From assembly GCA_030448105.1 (NCBI GenBank), contig JAUJNP010000005.1, positions 74,816-138,815 of the forward strand: a stretch of DNA of 64,000 nucleotides. Reading direction: 5' to 3'. Within the stretch, counting starts at the first letter, position 1. Each line of letters begins with the position of its first letter. The notes beneath the pieces are model-generated. The model made no database searches, had not been told where the DNA came from, and saw only the letters and a program-made list of their open reading frames with translations. Origin of the DNA: Acidimicrobiales bacterium. GTDB lineage: Bacteria; Actinomycetota; Acidimicrobiia; Acidimicrobiales; Iamiaceae. This document shows positions 50,032-60,490 of the stretch, piece after piece. A program made the position numbers and the translations under genes.

Positions 50032-53000
50032 ATGGCTCACGGGGTGCAGTCACCGGCTCGACGGCCGCGGGGGATCGCCCAGTTCGGTGCCGCGGCCCGC
50101 CGACTGGCTGCCGTGGGGTTGATCTTGGGGACCGTGGTCGGAGTCGTCCTGGTCTCCGAGATCCGGGACGCGCCCGTGGCCGGCGCCGCCGAGCAGACCG
50201 TCGAGTTCAACTACACCGGCGGCTACCAGTACTTCACGGTCCCCAACGGGACCTACACCCTGCGCATGACCGTGGCCGGCGGGGCCGGAGCCAACGGCCA
50301 GGGCACCAACGGCGGTGGTGCCGGCGGGTCGGGCGGCCAGGTGACGGGAACGGTCCCGGTGACCCCTGGCCAGGTGCTGACCCTGTGGGTGGGCGAAGGC
50401 GGCGCCAGCTTCGGGAGCGGAGGACGAGGCAATCCGAGCAACGACAACTGGCGGGGTGGAAGCGGCGGCGCCTTCGGCGGTGGTGCCTCGGGCAACGGCG
50501 GTGGCGGCGGCGCGGCCTCCTACGTCTACCTCGGCGGCGACGTGACGTTGGTCGGTGCCGGCGGTGGCGGCGGTGGTGGAAGCGGTTGCATCGCGGGGTA
50601 CGGCGGTGGCAGCGGCGGAGGCAACGGAGCCGCGGGAAGCTCCGGCAGCGGTCTCGGAGCGGGCGGGGGAGGCGTGGCCGACATGCCGGGCACCAATGGG
50701 CGTGACGGCTCCGCCGGGACGGCCTTGGGCGGCGGTGGTGGGGGCGGCGGCGGCGGCTACCGGGCCGGCGACGGCGCCGGCGGGGGCTACGCCGGCTGCG
50801 GAGGAGGGGGCGGCGGCGGCGGCGGCACGTCCTTCGCGGCGGCGGGGGTCACCGCCACCGCGGTCGCGTCGGCGGGGAACGCCCAGAGCACCAACGGTCG
50901 GATCTCGATCGACCTGGGTCCGGCCGGCACCACCCAGTCCTTCACCAGCACCACGTCGGGCGACTACCAGTACTTCACCGTGCCGGCCGGGGTGACCAGC
51001 GTCCAGGTCACCGTCGCCGGGGGGTCCGGCGGTGCCGCCCGGTCGTCGCCCGGCTACACCGGCTTCCCCGGTGGGATCGGCGGGTCCGGTGGGCTGGTGA
51101 CGGCCACCGTGCCGGTGACGCCCGGTCAGGTCCTCAGCCTGTGGGTCGGGCGCGGCGGGCAGCGGGGCGGCGTGTTCGTGGGGCCAGTGCACAACGTCGG
51201 GGGCCGCGGAGCTCAGGGCAACCCCGACGGCTCGGTCTTCAACGGCGGCAACGGAGGCACCTGCTTCGGTGACCCCGTGTCCTGTACCGGTTGGGGCGAG
51301 GCGGGTGGCGGCGGGAGCGCGGGCTACGTGGTGGCCAACGGCGTCCCCGTCGTCGTCGCCGGCGGCGGCGGGGGCGGAGGTTCCACCGGGGCGAACATCA
51401 GCAGCTCCGACAACGGCCCCGGCGGGAACGGAGGCTACGGCGGCAGCCCGGCCGGGCCGGGCGAGCGGCGCGACTACAAGGGCTTCGCCGGCGGGGCCGG
51501 CGGCGGCACCGGCAACGGGTCGCAGAACGGTGGCGCCGGCGCCAGCAACTCCAACACCTCCAATGCCACCGACGGCGGCCCCGGTGGGGGCGGCGGCGGC
51601 GGGTGCAACGCCGGGGGCGGCGGAGGGGCAGGCTCGCTGTATCCCGCCACCCTCGGCCCCATCCACACGGTGACCGGCGGCGGCGGCGGCGGCGGGGCGT
51701 CCTGCGTGTCCCCGTCGGCCACCGGCGTCTACCACTCGACCGCCGGCAACCAGTCCGCCGCCGACGCCGACGGCAACAACGGCTGGATCAGGATCCCGTA
51801 CCGGCTGGGCACCACCACGACGATCTCGTCGTCGGCCAACCCGGTCGACCCGGGCAGCGCGGTGACCTACACGGCCACTGTGTCAGGCAACGTCGGCGGC
51901 GCCGTCAACTTCACCTCCGACGGTCGCGACATCGCCGGCTGCGGCACCGTCGCCGTGCGCGCCGGAGCGGGTGGCTCCCGACAGGCCACCTGCACCACCA
52001 CCGACACTTATCCGGGCTCACATCGGGTCAGCGCCAACTACCTCGGCGACGAGACCTACGCCCCGAGCTCCGCGTCGCTCACCCAGGTCGTCAACGGGTA
52101 CCCGAGCACGGCGACCCTCACGTCCTCGGCCAACCCGGCCACCGTCGGGCAGTCGGTGACCTTCGAGCTGCACGGCTTCTCCTCGATCGGGACGGGCACG
52201 ATCACCTTCACCGCGAACGGCTCGACCATCCCTGGCTGCGACGCCCTCCCGGTCGGCCACCGCAACACCGGCGGCAGCGCGTGGTACGCGAGGTGCACCA
52301 CCAGCTCCCTCTCCCTCGGTACCCACCGGGTGACGGGCACCTACAGCGGCGACGCGCTGTTCGCTCGCGCCAGTGGTTCGGTGACCCAGAACGTCTTCGG
52401 CCCGCTCGACCGCATCGTGCTGTCGCCGCAGTCGGCAACGGTCAGCGCCGGGGTCGGCCAGACCTACCGGGCCGACGGGTTCGACGCGTCGGGCAACAGC
52501 CTGGGCGACGTCACCGCCCGCACCACCTTCTCCATCAGCCCTAGCGGGTCGTGCTCGGGCGCGACCTGCACCCCGTCGGCCCCCGGCGCCCACACCGTGA
52601 CCGGGACCAATGGGACGGCCACGGCAACCGCCCAGCTGAACGTCGTGGAGATCTACTTCCTGGTGGTGCACCCTCGCACCGCTCGGATCCGCCCCGGTGG
52701 CTCACAGACGTACTGGGCCGAGGGCTTCAACCGGACCTTCGACAGCCTCGGTGGCGTCACCAGCTCCACCACCTTCTCGATCGGACCGGAGGGGTCGTGC
52801 TCGGGCAACGTCTGCACCGCATCGATGGTCGGGGAGCACACCGTGTTCGGCCAGAGCAGCATCGCCCGCGGCTCGGCGACGCTTCAGGCACCGTCCCGGT
52901 CGCGCGCATCGAGATCACACCCCAGTTCGAGCGAATCGCGCCGGGCGGCAGGGTGACCTACAAGGCCCAGGCCTACGACCAGTCCGGCGGCGACCTGGGC

Positions 53001-55799
53001 GACGTCACCGCGTCGACCACCTTCTCGATCAGCCCCAACGGGTCGTGCTCGGGGGCGACCTGCACCTCAACGGTGCCCGGGAGGCACACGGTGACCGCGA
53101 CCCACGGCTCGCGGTCGGCAACGGCCTATCTCGACGTCGCCTTCGTGGCATCGGTGGTGCTCTCGCCCGCGACGGCCACGATCCCGGCCGGTGGGTCCCA
53201 GACCTACCGAGCCCAAGCCTTCGACGGGTCCGGCAACGACCTGGGCGACGTCACCGATTCCACCGCTTTTTCCATCGGCCCGGATGGGTCGTGCACCGGT
53301 GCCACCTGCACGGCGTCCACCGCTGGTCCACACACCGTGACCGGCACGAACGGTTCGGCGTCGGGCACAGCGTCGCTGCACGTGGGCCCCGGGACGTTGG
53401 ATCATCTGGTGCTCTCGCCCGCAACGGCGACGATCACCGCGGGTGGATCGCAGGCGTACCGGGCCGAGGGCTTCGACCGTTTCGGCAACGACCTGGGTGA
53501 CGTCACCGGTTCCACCGTCTTCACGGTCGGGCCGGACGGATCGTGTAGCGGTGCGACGTGCACGGCAACCGACCCTGGCGCACACACGGTGACCGGCACG
53601 AACGGCTCCGCCACTGGCACCGCGTCTCTCACCGTGACGGCCGGAGCGCTGCATCATCTGGTGCTGTCACCGGCGACGGCAACGATCACCGCCGGTGGAT
53701 CCCGGGCCTACCGGGCGCAGGGATTCGACGCGTGGGGCAACGACCTCGGGGACGTCACCGATTCGACCACCTTCACCATCGGCCCCGACGGCTCATGTGC
53801 GGGCGCCACCTGCACCGCCACCGTGCCTGGGGACCACACCGTGACCGGCACGAGCGGGTCGGCGACCGGCACGGCGTCGCTGCAGGTCGAGGCCGGCCCG
53901 TTGGACCACTTGGTGCTCTCGCCGGCAACGGCGACCATCACCCCGGGTGAGTCCCAGGCGTACCGGGCCCGGGGGTTCGACGCGTCGGGGAACGACCTGG
54001 GCGACTTCACCGATTCGACCACCTTCACCATCAGCCCCGACGGCTCGTGTGCCGACTCCACCTGCACCGCCGCGGTGCCTGGTGACCACACCGTGACCGG
54101 CACGAAGGGCTCGACCACGGGCACCGCCGCTCTCACCGTGACGGTCGGGGCGTTGCATCGTCTGGAGCTGTCACCGTCCACTGCGACGATTCCAGCCGGT
54201 GACTCCCAGGCCTACCGGGCCAAGGGTTTCGATCGTTTCGGCAACGACCTAGGCGACGTCACCGCTTCGACCACCTTCACCATCAGCCCTGACGGCTCAT
54301 GTGCCGGCGCGAGCTGCACCGCGTCGGTGCCCGGTGAGCACACGGTGACGGGCACGAACGGTTCGGCGACGGGCACCGCCGATCTCACCGTGACGGTCGG
54401 AGCGTTGGATCATCTCGAGCTGTCACCGTCCACGGCGACGATCACCGCCGGTGAGTCCCAGGATTACCGGGCCAGAGGGTTCGACTCGTCGGGCAACGAC
54501 CTGGGCGACGTCACCTCCGACACCACCTTCACCATCAGCCCCGACGGTGCATGTACCGGTGCCAGCTGCACCGCCGAGGTGCCAGGTGCCCACACGGTGA
54601 CCGGCACGAACGGTTCCGCCACGGGCACGGCCTCGTTGCTGGTGTCGCCAGCGGTGACAACGACCACGACCACAACGACGTCGACGACAACCACAACCAC
54701 AGCGCCCACCACCACAACCACAGCGCCCACCACGACGACCACGACCACACCGTCCACGACGACCACGACCTCGCCGCCCACCACGACGACCACGACGGCG
54801 CCGACGACGACCACCACCATCCCGCCCACGACGACGACCGCACCGTCAACGACAACCACCACGATCCCGTCCACGACTACGACCACCACCATCCCGCCTA
54901 CGACAACGACGACGACCGCACCGTCAACGACGACGACAACCACGCCGCCCACGACGACCACGACCACGGCGCCCTCGACCACGGCGCCCTCGACCACGGC
55001 GCCCTCGACCACGTCCACGACGACGCCCTCGACAACGACATCAACGACCGTCCCGCCGACGACGACAACGACAACGACGGAGCCACCGCAGGTGCCGGCC
55101 CGGTTGGTGGTGTCACCTTCGAACGCGACGATGGCGCCAGGTGGCTCCCAGAGCTACACCGCCCGGGCGTTCGATGCCTCCGGCAAGGACCTCGGCGATG
55201 TCACGGCCGACACGACCTTCTCGATCGATCCGGACGGATCATGTTCGGGCCCCCGCTGCACCGCCGAGGTACCTGGGGCTCACGAGGTGACAGCCACCCA
55301 CGGCTCCGCCACCGGAACGGCGTCTTTGGTGGTGTCATCACCGGCCACAACCTCGACCACATCGACGACGATCCCGTCGACGAGCACGTCGACGACATCC
55401 ACCGCTCCCTCCTCAGCAGGTCGTCCATCCACAACAGGGGCCCCCTCGGCCGAGGTCGAAGCGGGCTCTGCGTCCAAGCCCACCATGGGCGGCGGGCGCC
55501 CGTCCCGCATCGGATCACCCGCCTCGCGGCCCGGGACCCCACTCGCCCGCACCGGCTCGGATCTCGGGCAGCTGACGGCGTTGGCGACTGTGTTCTTGCT
55601 GGCCGGCGGCGCGGCGGTCATGGCGAACCGGCGCCGACCCACCGTGGCTCCAGCGGCCGCTCTTCAAGGTGGCGTGCCGACGGGGCCGGAGCCCGCGCCC
55701 ACGGCCTCCATCAACCCTCGGAAGGTTGCGATCATGCTCGTCGCAACGGCGCAAGTGGTGCTCGAAGCGAGGAACCGTCGGCGCAGGCGGGCAAGATGA
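50032..55799 (+). CDS. Giant surface protein: Gly-rich head, Ig-like repeats, Thr stalk, LARTG sorting tail (one frameshift)
   Basis: About 1,922 residues. Residues 1-57 carry a long signal peptide (AAVGLILGTVVGVVLVSEI). Residues ~60-590 form two glycine-rich blocks, each opening with a similar segment (Y-Q-Y-F-T-V-P, then GTVPVTPGQVL/ATVPVTPGQVL and LWVGEGG/LWVGRGG). Next come two Big_3-type Ig domains (~600-790), nine ~83-residue Ig-like repeats, a Thr-rich stalk of ~140 residues, a tenth Ig-like repeat, and a C-terminal PLARTGSDLGQL, hydrophobic helix and NRRRP tail. One base is missing near 52889 (GSATLQ should run into VTVPVARIEIT). Probably a long adhesin or spacer. Confidence 0.82.
52404..54656. 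repeat. Nine tandem ~250-bp Ig-like repeat units
   Basis: Each unit encodes a domain of the form L-x-L-S-P-x-x-A-T-I-x-A-G-x-S, Y-R-A-x-G-F-D, GNDLGDVT, TTFTISPDGSC, a GSC-x4-C pair, and HTVTGTNGSATGTA. Units 4-9 are the most alike, consistent with recent expansion. A tenth unit lies after the Thr-rich stalk (about 55105-55345). Confidence 0.85.
54657..55082. repeat. ACN-repeat tract encoding a Thr/Pro stalk
   Basis: About 425 bp of near-pure ACG/ACC/ACA codons broken by CCG/GCG/TCC, encoding T-T-T-T-A-P and T-T-T-T-P-S type units. It includes three exact 15-bp copies of ACGGCGCCCTCGACC near 54970-55020. Low complexity and prone to length change. Confidence 0.85.
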
Positions 55800-55806
55800 A
55801 GGGCTG

Positions 55807-56415
55807 ATGGCCTCCCTCGCAGTTGAACCTACCGGTCTCCGAGCGGCGCACCTGGCCGAAACCCGGCGGCGAATCCTTGACGCCGTGAACGGCCTGCTGG
55901 CCGAGGAGCATCCGGCCACGTTGTCGGTCCCCGCGGTGGCCCGCCGGGCCGGGACGTCCACCGCGACGATCTACCGGCACTTCCCCACGAAGGAGGCGCT
56001 GCTCGATGCGAGCGCGGCGTCGGTTGACCGCGCGACTCGCTCGTGGCTGGGTGATGACGCGATCGTGCCGGGACGCAACCTCGGCAACTTCATGCGCCGG
56101 ATGTGGGCTGAGCTGGCGGAGAACCTGCCCGCTCTGCGGGCGGCCCAGTGGAGCATGGCGGGAAGAGACCTGCGTCTCCGGCGCAGCGACCGCCGCCGGC
56201 GTGACGCCGCCAACGGGCTGACCGCCGCGGGAGTGGACATCACCAGCGAGCAAGGCCAGCGGCTCCTGCGGATCGCGCTGGTGTTGACCTCCTCGACGAC
56301 CCTCTTGGAACAGGTGGATCGCCTGCGATTGACGCCCGAGGATGCGGCCGACGACGTCACCTGGGCCATCGAGACCCTCACGGAGTGCACGACCGCCGCC
56401 ACTTCGACGGAGTAG
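55807..56415 (+). CDS. TetR-family transcriptional regulator
   Basis: 202 residues from ATG 55807. N-terminal HTH (ETRRRILDAVNGLLAEEHP, SVPAVARRAGTSTATIYRHF, FPTKEALLDA) typical of TetR/AcrR. Ligand domain has no recognised motif. Starts 7 bp after the surface-protein gene on the same strand and may regulate it or the following genes. Confidence 0.88.
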   Translation: MASLAVEPTGLRAAHLAETRRRILDAVNGLLAEEHPATLSVPAVARRAGTSTATIYRHFPTKEALLDASAASVDRATRSWLGDDAIVPGRNLGNFMRRMWAELAENLPALRAAQWSMAGRDLRLRRSDRRRRDAANGLTAAGVDITSEQGQRLLRIALVLTSSTTLLEQVDRLRLTPEDAADDVTWAIETLTECTTAATSTE

Positions 56416-56463
56416 CCGAAACCCCGTCGACGCGGCACCGGCGCGGTCGGAAGGCTGGTCGAA

Positions 56464-57363
56464 GTGCCGACGCGCATGCACCAGGACGAGGTCGAGGTGG
56501 ACGAGGCGCTCGTTCGTCGGCTCCTGGCCACCCAGATGCCCGAGCTCGCCGATCGGCGGCTCACCGTGGTCGAACCATGGGGCACCGACAACGGCATCTG
56601 GCGGTTGGGCGACGACCTCGTCGTGCGTCTGCCCCGCATCCACTGGGCGTCAGGCCAGATCGACCGGGATGCCATGTGGCTGCCTCGCCTCGCCCCGCAC
56701 CTCCCGGTCGCCGTGCCGGTGCCGGTCGGCGTCGGTGAGCCCGGCCATGGCTACCCCTACCGGTGGGCGCTGCATCGCTGGATACCGGGCGAAGGCGCCG
56801 CACTCGACCGGGTCGACGATCCCGTCCTGTTCGCGCTCGACCTCGCACGCGTGGTGCGGAAACTGCAGGCCGTGCCGACCGATGGCGCGCCCAGAGCCCA
56901 CAACCGAGCCCGGCCGCTGCGCGAGTACGACGAATCGACGCGCCGAGTCATCGAAGCGGCGAGCCACCTGATCGACGCAGTGGCCGCTACGGCGGTGTGG
57001 GAGGAGGCGCTGGCGGCGGCGCCGTACGACGCTGCGCACGTGTGGGTCCATGGAGACCTGGAAGGAAACTGCCTGGTGCGCAACCGCCGGCTGTGCGGCG
57101 TCGTCGACTGGGGCTCGATGTGTGCGGGCGACCCCGCCGTCGACGTGCAGACCGTGTGGTCCCCGCTCTTCACCGAGGAGTCTCGCCGGGCGTTCGTCGA
57201 CGCCCTCGAGGTCGATGACGACACGCTCGCCCGCAGCCGCGGGGCGGCCGTCAACCAGGCGTGCGCGGCACTGCCGTACTACCTGCACACCTATCCGCTC
57301 ATCGTGGAGCGGTCGTGGCACAAGCTCGCCGCGGTCGGCGTACCGCCGCTGGCCTCTGGGTGA
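56464..57363 (+). CDS. APH-family aminoglycoside-type phosphotransferase
   Basis: About 300 residues (GTG 56464, or ATG 56476). LVVRLPRIHWASGQIDRD ATP lobe, catalytic VWVHGDLEGNCLV and metal motif GVVDWGSMCAGDPAVD. The HGDLxxGN with DWG/GDP arrangement is typical of actinobacterial APH (3')-like families with unknown natural substrates. Fifth APH-like protein of the window. Confidence 0.85.
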   Translation: MPTRMHQDEVEVDEALVRRLLATQMPELADRRLTVVEPWGTDNGIWRLGDDLVVRLPRIHWASGQIDRDAMWLPRLAPHLPVAVPVPVGVGEPGHGYPYRWALHRWIPGEGAALDRVDDPVLFALDLARVVRKLQAVPTDGAPRAHNRARPLREYDESTRRVIEAASHLIDAVAATAVWEEALAAAPYDAAHVWVHGDLEGNCLVRNRRLCGVVDWGSMCAGDPAVDVQTVWSPLFTEESRRAFVDALEVDDDTLARSRGAAVNQACAALPYYLHTYPLIVERSWHKLAAVGVPPLASG

Positions 57364-57419
57364 GGTCGCCAGTTCGCGACCGGCTGCGATGAGCTCACGG
57401 CCGCTGCTCCGTGACCTGG

Positions 57420-57755
57420 TCACCGCTTCGGCGGCAGCGAGCGTGCGTAGCTGGTGCCGAGCCGGACCCACTTGGCGAGCTGCCGCTGGGTACGGACGTC
57501 CTCGGAGGCGACGCGCAACCATCCCCGCATTGGCCGGCCGCGCATCTCCATGGGCCGTGCACCCGTCGTCTCGACGAGCCGGGCGCCCTCCTCGGGATCG
57601 ATCCGGACGAGGAGCCCGCCCTGGCCGCTGGCGGCGACAGCCATGTGACCGGCCACGAGGAAGGCCAGCCCACCGAACATCTTCTGCTCGGCCACATGGG
57701 CCTCCCCCGACAGCAGCGCACGCACGCGATCGGCAAGGTCTTCCTCGTAGGCCAC
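57420..57755 (-). CDS. TfoX N-terminal-domain protein
   Basis: 111 residues with the TfoX_N pattern: EQKMFGGLAFLVAGHMA, GGLLVRIDPEE, PMRGWLRVASEDV. Cytoplasmic single-domain protein, no C-terminal TfoX domain, so a competence role is not implied. Confidence 0.87.
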   Translation of the reverse strand: MAYEEDLADRVRALLSGEAHVAEQKMFGGLAFLVAGHMAVAASGQGGLLVRIDPEEGARLVETTGARPMEMRGRPMRGWLRVASEDVRTQRQLAKWVRLGTSYARSLPPKR

Positions 57756-57856
57756 GACCCAATGCTACGGACGCACTGCGGGACCGGTCCGGGGTGCCGG
57801 TGGGGCAACAGCTTGATGCTCAGCAAAGGGTGTTCGTAGGCGACGAGACTGTTGCG

Positions 57857-58261
57857 ATGACGAAGCCGCTCCTTCGCAAGGTCGATGCCGTGACCTTTCG
57901 TGTCCCAGACCTCGACGCGGGCATCGCTTTCTACGCCGACCGCCTTGGTCACCCTTTGCGTTGGCGCAACGACGAGGTCGGGGCCGCCGCCCTCGCCCTA
58001 CCAGAGAGCGACGCGGAGATGGTGCTCACGACTCAGCACGGATACGAGCCGAACTGGCTCGTGGACTCGGCGGACGACGCGGCCGAGTCCGTCGAGGCGG
58101 CCGGAGGGCGCGTGCTCGCTCCTCCCTTCGACATCCCGGTCGGCCGTGTCGCCGTCGTGGCCGACCCCTTCGACAACGTGCTTGTGCTGGTCGACCTCTC
58201 GAAGGGTCGGTACGTCACTGACGAACATGGGACCGTCTCTGCGGTGGTCGAGGACGCGTAG
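57857..58261 (+). CDS. Glyoxalase/bleomycin-resistance-fold protein
   Basis: 134 residues from ATG 57857. VOC fold: VDAVTFRVPDLDAGIAFYADRLGHPL, middle FDIPVGRVAVVADPFDN, LVLVDL. One betaalphabetabetabeta pair, dimer expected. Which substrate or antibiotic it acts on is not evident. Confidence 0.87.
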   Translation: MTKPLLRKVDAVTFRVPDLDAGIAFYADRLGHPLRWRNDEVGAAALALPESDAEMVLTTQHGYEPNWLVDSADDAAESVEAAGGRVLAPPFDIPVGRVAVVADPFDNVLVLVDLSKGRYVTDEHGTVSAVVEDA

Positions 58262-58459
58262 CGGGGGCACCCACCCGGCGGTCGGGCGCCTTCGCCCCGG
58301 AGGCACTCGACCGGTTGGCGGGTAGTTCCGAGCTGGCCGAGACATGGATCGAGCACCTGGCGGCGGGCCGGCGGATTGAGCGTTGAACTCGGCGGTGAGC
58401 CCGATGCCGGAGTCGTCGACCTGGAGGGGCCAGCCCTCCGCTGACCACCGATCGCCCGT

Positions 58460-59206
58460 TCAGTGACGGGCTGTCGCCCACTGGACGTTGGCGAACAGTC
58501 CAGGCCCAAGCGCGGTCATGCGCCATCCGAGCTCGGCCAGCCGGACCGAAAGATCAGCCGGGTCCCACAGGTTGTGCACGACCCGCCAACGGCGTCCGCC
58601 ATGGTCGCGGATGCTGATCCCGTCCACGGGTGCGTAGAAGCTGTAGGCGAGCGTGGGCTCATCCGGCACTTCGGTGCGTCCCGGCGACGGCACGCGAGCG
58701 TCGGGGAAGTCGAAGATCACCTCCCCGTCCTCGGTCACCAGCCGCTCGATCCTCCGCCAGAACGGCTCGAACCGGGAGTGCGGCACGTGGTGGAGCCACG
58801 CGGAGAAGATGACCGTGTCGAAGGTTCCACCGTCGTTGTCCCAGTCGAACACGTCAGCTTGGATGAGTCTGACCTCCGCCCCGGTAGGAAGGATCCGCTC
58901 GCCGGCGAGCTTCAACATCTCCGACGACGAATCAACCAGCACGGTCGAAGATGCGTGCGGCAGGTACAGCTCGGCTAGGCGGCCGGTGCCTGCCGCAATC
59001 TCGAGCACGCGGCCGAGCGGCGCTGACTGCTCGAACACACGAGCGATGCGTTCACGGCCGGCCCGGTACGTGCGGGCCTGCGGATCCTCGTTGCCCTCGT
59101 CGACCAGAGTCGACAGCCACTGGTCGAACTGGCTGGCGTCGGCTTGGTAGAAGTCGCGCTGTTCGACGAGTAGTTCGTCGCCGCCATCGCCGACATTCCG
59201 GTTCAT
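58460..59206 (-). CDS. Class I SAM-dependent methyltransferase
   Basis: 248 residues from ATG 59206. Motif I VLEIAAGTGRLAELYL, VLVDSSSEMLKLAGERI, and TVIFSAWLHHVP (motif IV) with DWDNDGGTFD. Late WDPADLSVRLAELGWRMTALG helix is common to Methyltransf_25-type proteins. Substrate unknown. Confidence 0.85.
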   Translation of the reverse strand: MNRNVGDGGDELLVEQRDFYQADASQFDQWLSTLVDEGNEDPQARTYRAGRERIARVFEQSAPLGRVLEIAAGTGRLAELYLPHASSTVLVDSSSEMLKLAGERILPTGAEVRLIQADVFDWDNDGGTFDTVIFSAWLHHVPHSRFEPFWRRIERLVTEDGEVIFDFPDARVPSPGRTEVPDEPTLAYSFYAPVDGISIRDHGGRRWRVVHNLWDPADLSVRLAELGWRMTALGPGLFANVQWATARH

Positions 59207-59276
59207 CCTCTGATCCCGCCGCCACTCGAGTAGCAAACCCGTCGACGAAGACCTCGCCGACCATCGCGGAGCCCAG

Positions 59277-59540
59277 TCACTCCGGCGGGCGTGCGGCCGC
59301 GCCGACGATGGCGGTCACGGTCTTGCGATCGAGGCCAGAGATCTCAGCAAGCTGGCGGAGCGACGCCCCCGAGCGATGCGCCACCCGGATCATGTCGTCG
59401 CGGAGCTCCGCCTCCTTCGCGGCTCCTTCTGCGCTCAAACCGACGACCGCGAGCGCGGCACCAACCTCACCCTTGTCGCCGCCGCGGTACTCGTCCATGG
59501 CCGCGATGGCGGCCGACAGCTGTGCGTCGGTGTAGCTCAT
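59277..59540 (-). CDS. Small helical protein with HTH-like C-terminus
   Basis: 87 residues, ATG 59540. The C-terminal SGASLRQLAEISGLDRKTVTAIV looks like a resolvase-type helix-turn-helix (split: SGASLRQLAEISGL then DRKTV). N-terminus (MSYTDAQLSAAIAAMDEY) is a helix. Possibly a DNA-binding accessory protein; family not recognised. Confidence 0.6.
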   Translation of the reverse strand: MSYTDAQLSAAIAAMDEYRGGDKGEVGAALAVVGLSAEGAAKEAELRDDMIRVAHRSGASLRQLAEISGLDRKTVTAIVGAAARPPE

Positions 59541-59775
59541 GATTCCTCCCGGGAGGGCGACGGCGAGCTTGTCCCGGACGGCCCATTGTGGACCACACGA
59601 GTGGGTCGAACTGCCTCGAGTCCGCTGGTTACAAGGTCCCGCTGTTCGACGATCACATCGTCGTCGGCACCGCCGTTGATTTCCTCATTCCCCGCGTCCC
59701 CACTCAAGTAGCGGACCTGTAGAGGAAGGTCTCGCCGGATAAGGTCCCCGCGTGCCGAAGGTCGAACGTCCCGCC

Positions 59776-60264
59776 ATGTCCGACTATGGCGTCCCGGACG
59801 ACCCGGCGGGCACGTTGCCTTGGGCATGGGCGCAACAACGCCTCGTCGACAACAAGAACTACTGGGTCGTGACCGCTTCCGCATCAGCCCGGCCACACGC
59901 GTTGCCCGTGTGGGGCGTCTGGCTTCCCGAGGACGATCGGTTCTGGTTCTCGTGCTCGCCGAACGCCCGCAAGGCTCGAAACATCGCTGAGAACCCACAA
60001 TGCGTCGTCACCGTGGACGACACGGTCGAATGCGTCTCGGTCGAGGGACGAGCCCGAGTCCCAGACCTGGCCGGTGACGCCGGCGCCATAGACCGCGCCG
60101 TTGCCACCTATGTCACGAAGTACTGGGAGGACCCAAGGGTGCACCCGGAGATGGAAGCGTTCCTACGCAGCCACGCCATCATCGAGGTCACCCCGGACCG
60201 CGCCTTCGGGATCATCGAACGCGAGGACGAGTTCGCGACGCGAGCCACCCGCTGGAAATGGTGA
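59776..60264 (+). CDS. Pyridoxamine 5'-phosphate oxidase-fold protein (F420/FMN-type)
   Basis: 162 residues from ATG 59776. LVDNKNYWVVTASASARPHALPVWGVWL, FWFSCSPNARKARNIAENPQCVVTVDD and EVTPDRAFGIIE match split-barrel flavin/F420-using proteins of actinobacteria (split NARKARNIAENP). Distinct from the 39435 member. Confidence 0.8.
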   Translation: MSDYGVPDDPAGTLPWAWAQQRLVDNKNYWVVTASASARPHALPVWGVWLPEDDRFWFSCSPNARKARNIAENPQCVVTVDDTVECVSVEGRARVPDLAGDAGAIDRAVATYVTKYWEDPRVHPEMEAFLRSHAIIEVTPDRAFGIIEREDEFATRATRWKW

Positions 60265-60490
60265 ACCGTGGGCCATGACCCCGCCGCCAACGGCGCTGAG
60301 GGGCGGTCCGTCCTGTAGGGCTCCTGCTCCTGGACCTCTACCTCGGCCGCAGCATCGAGCGTGAACCTTTTCCCGCCATTAACAACATACCGCGAGGGAG
60401 GGGGCTTGCCGCAAGCGACCCAAACGTGCTGACCATGACTCATCCGCTGAGCCGATCACGGCCAGAACCGATGAAGTCAGGAGTTGTGGA

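Noticed and set aside
50050-51735. 561-codon minus-strand frame opposite the glycine-rich head
   Set aside because: Mirror of Gly codons giving Ala/Pro/Thr-rich sequence; the plus-strand frame has a signal peptide, Shine-Dalgarno and promoter.
54652-55799. Separate gene starting within the Thr-rich region
   Set aside because: The tenth Ig-like repeat and LARTG tail are in frame with the repeats before the stalk, so it is one protein.
58262-58459. Short sense-like reading GAFAPEALDRLAG up to 58386
   Set aside because: It may be the tail of a lost gene, but 35 residues with no recognised family and no start do not support a feature.
60404-60416. Small hairpin GCTTG-CCG-CAAGC upstream of the monooxygenase
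   Set aside because: Stem of 5 bp is easily random at this GC content; position does not mark an operator clearly.
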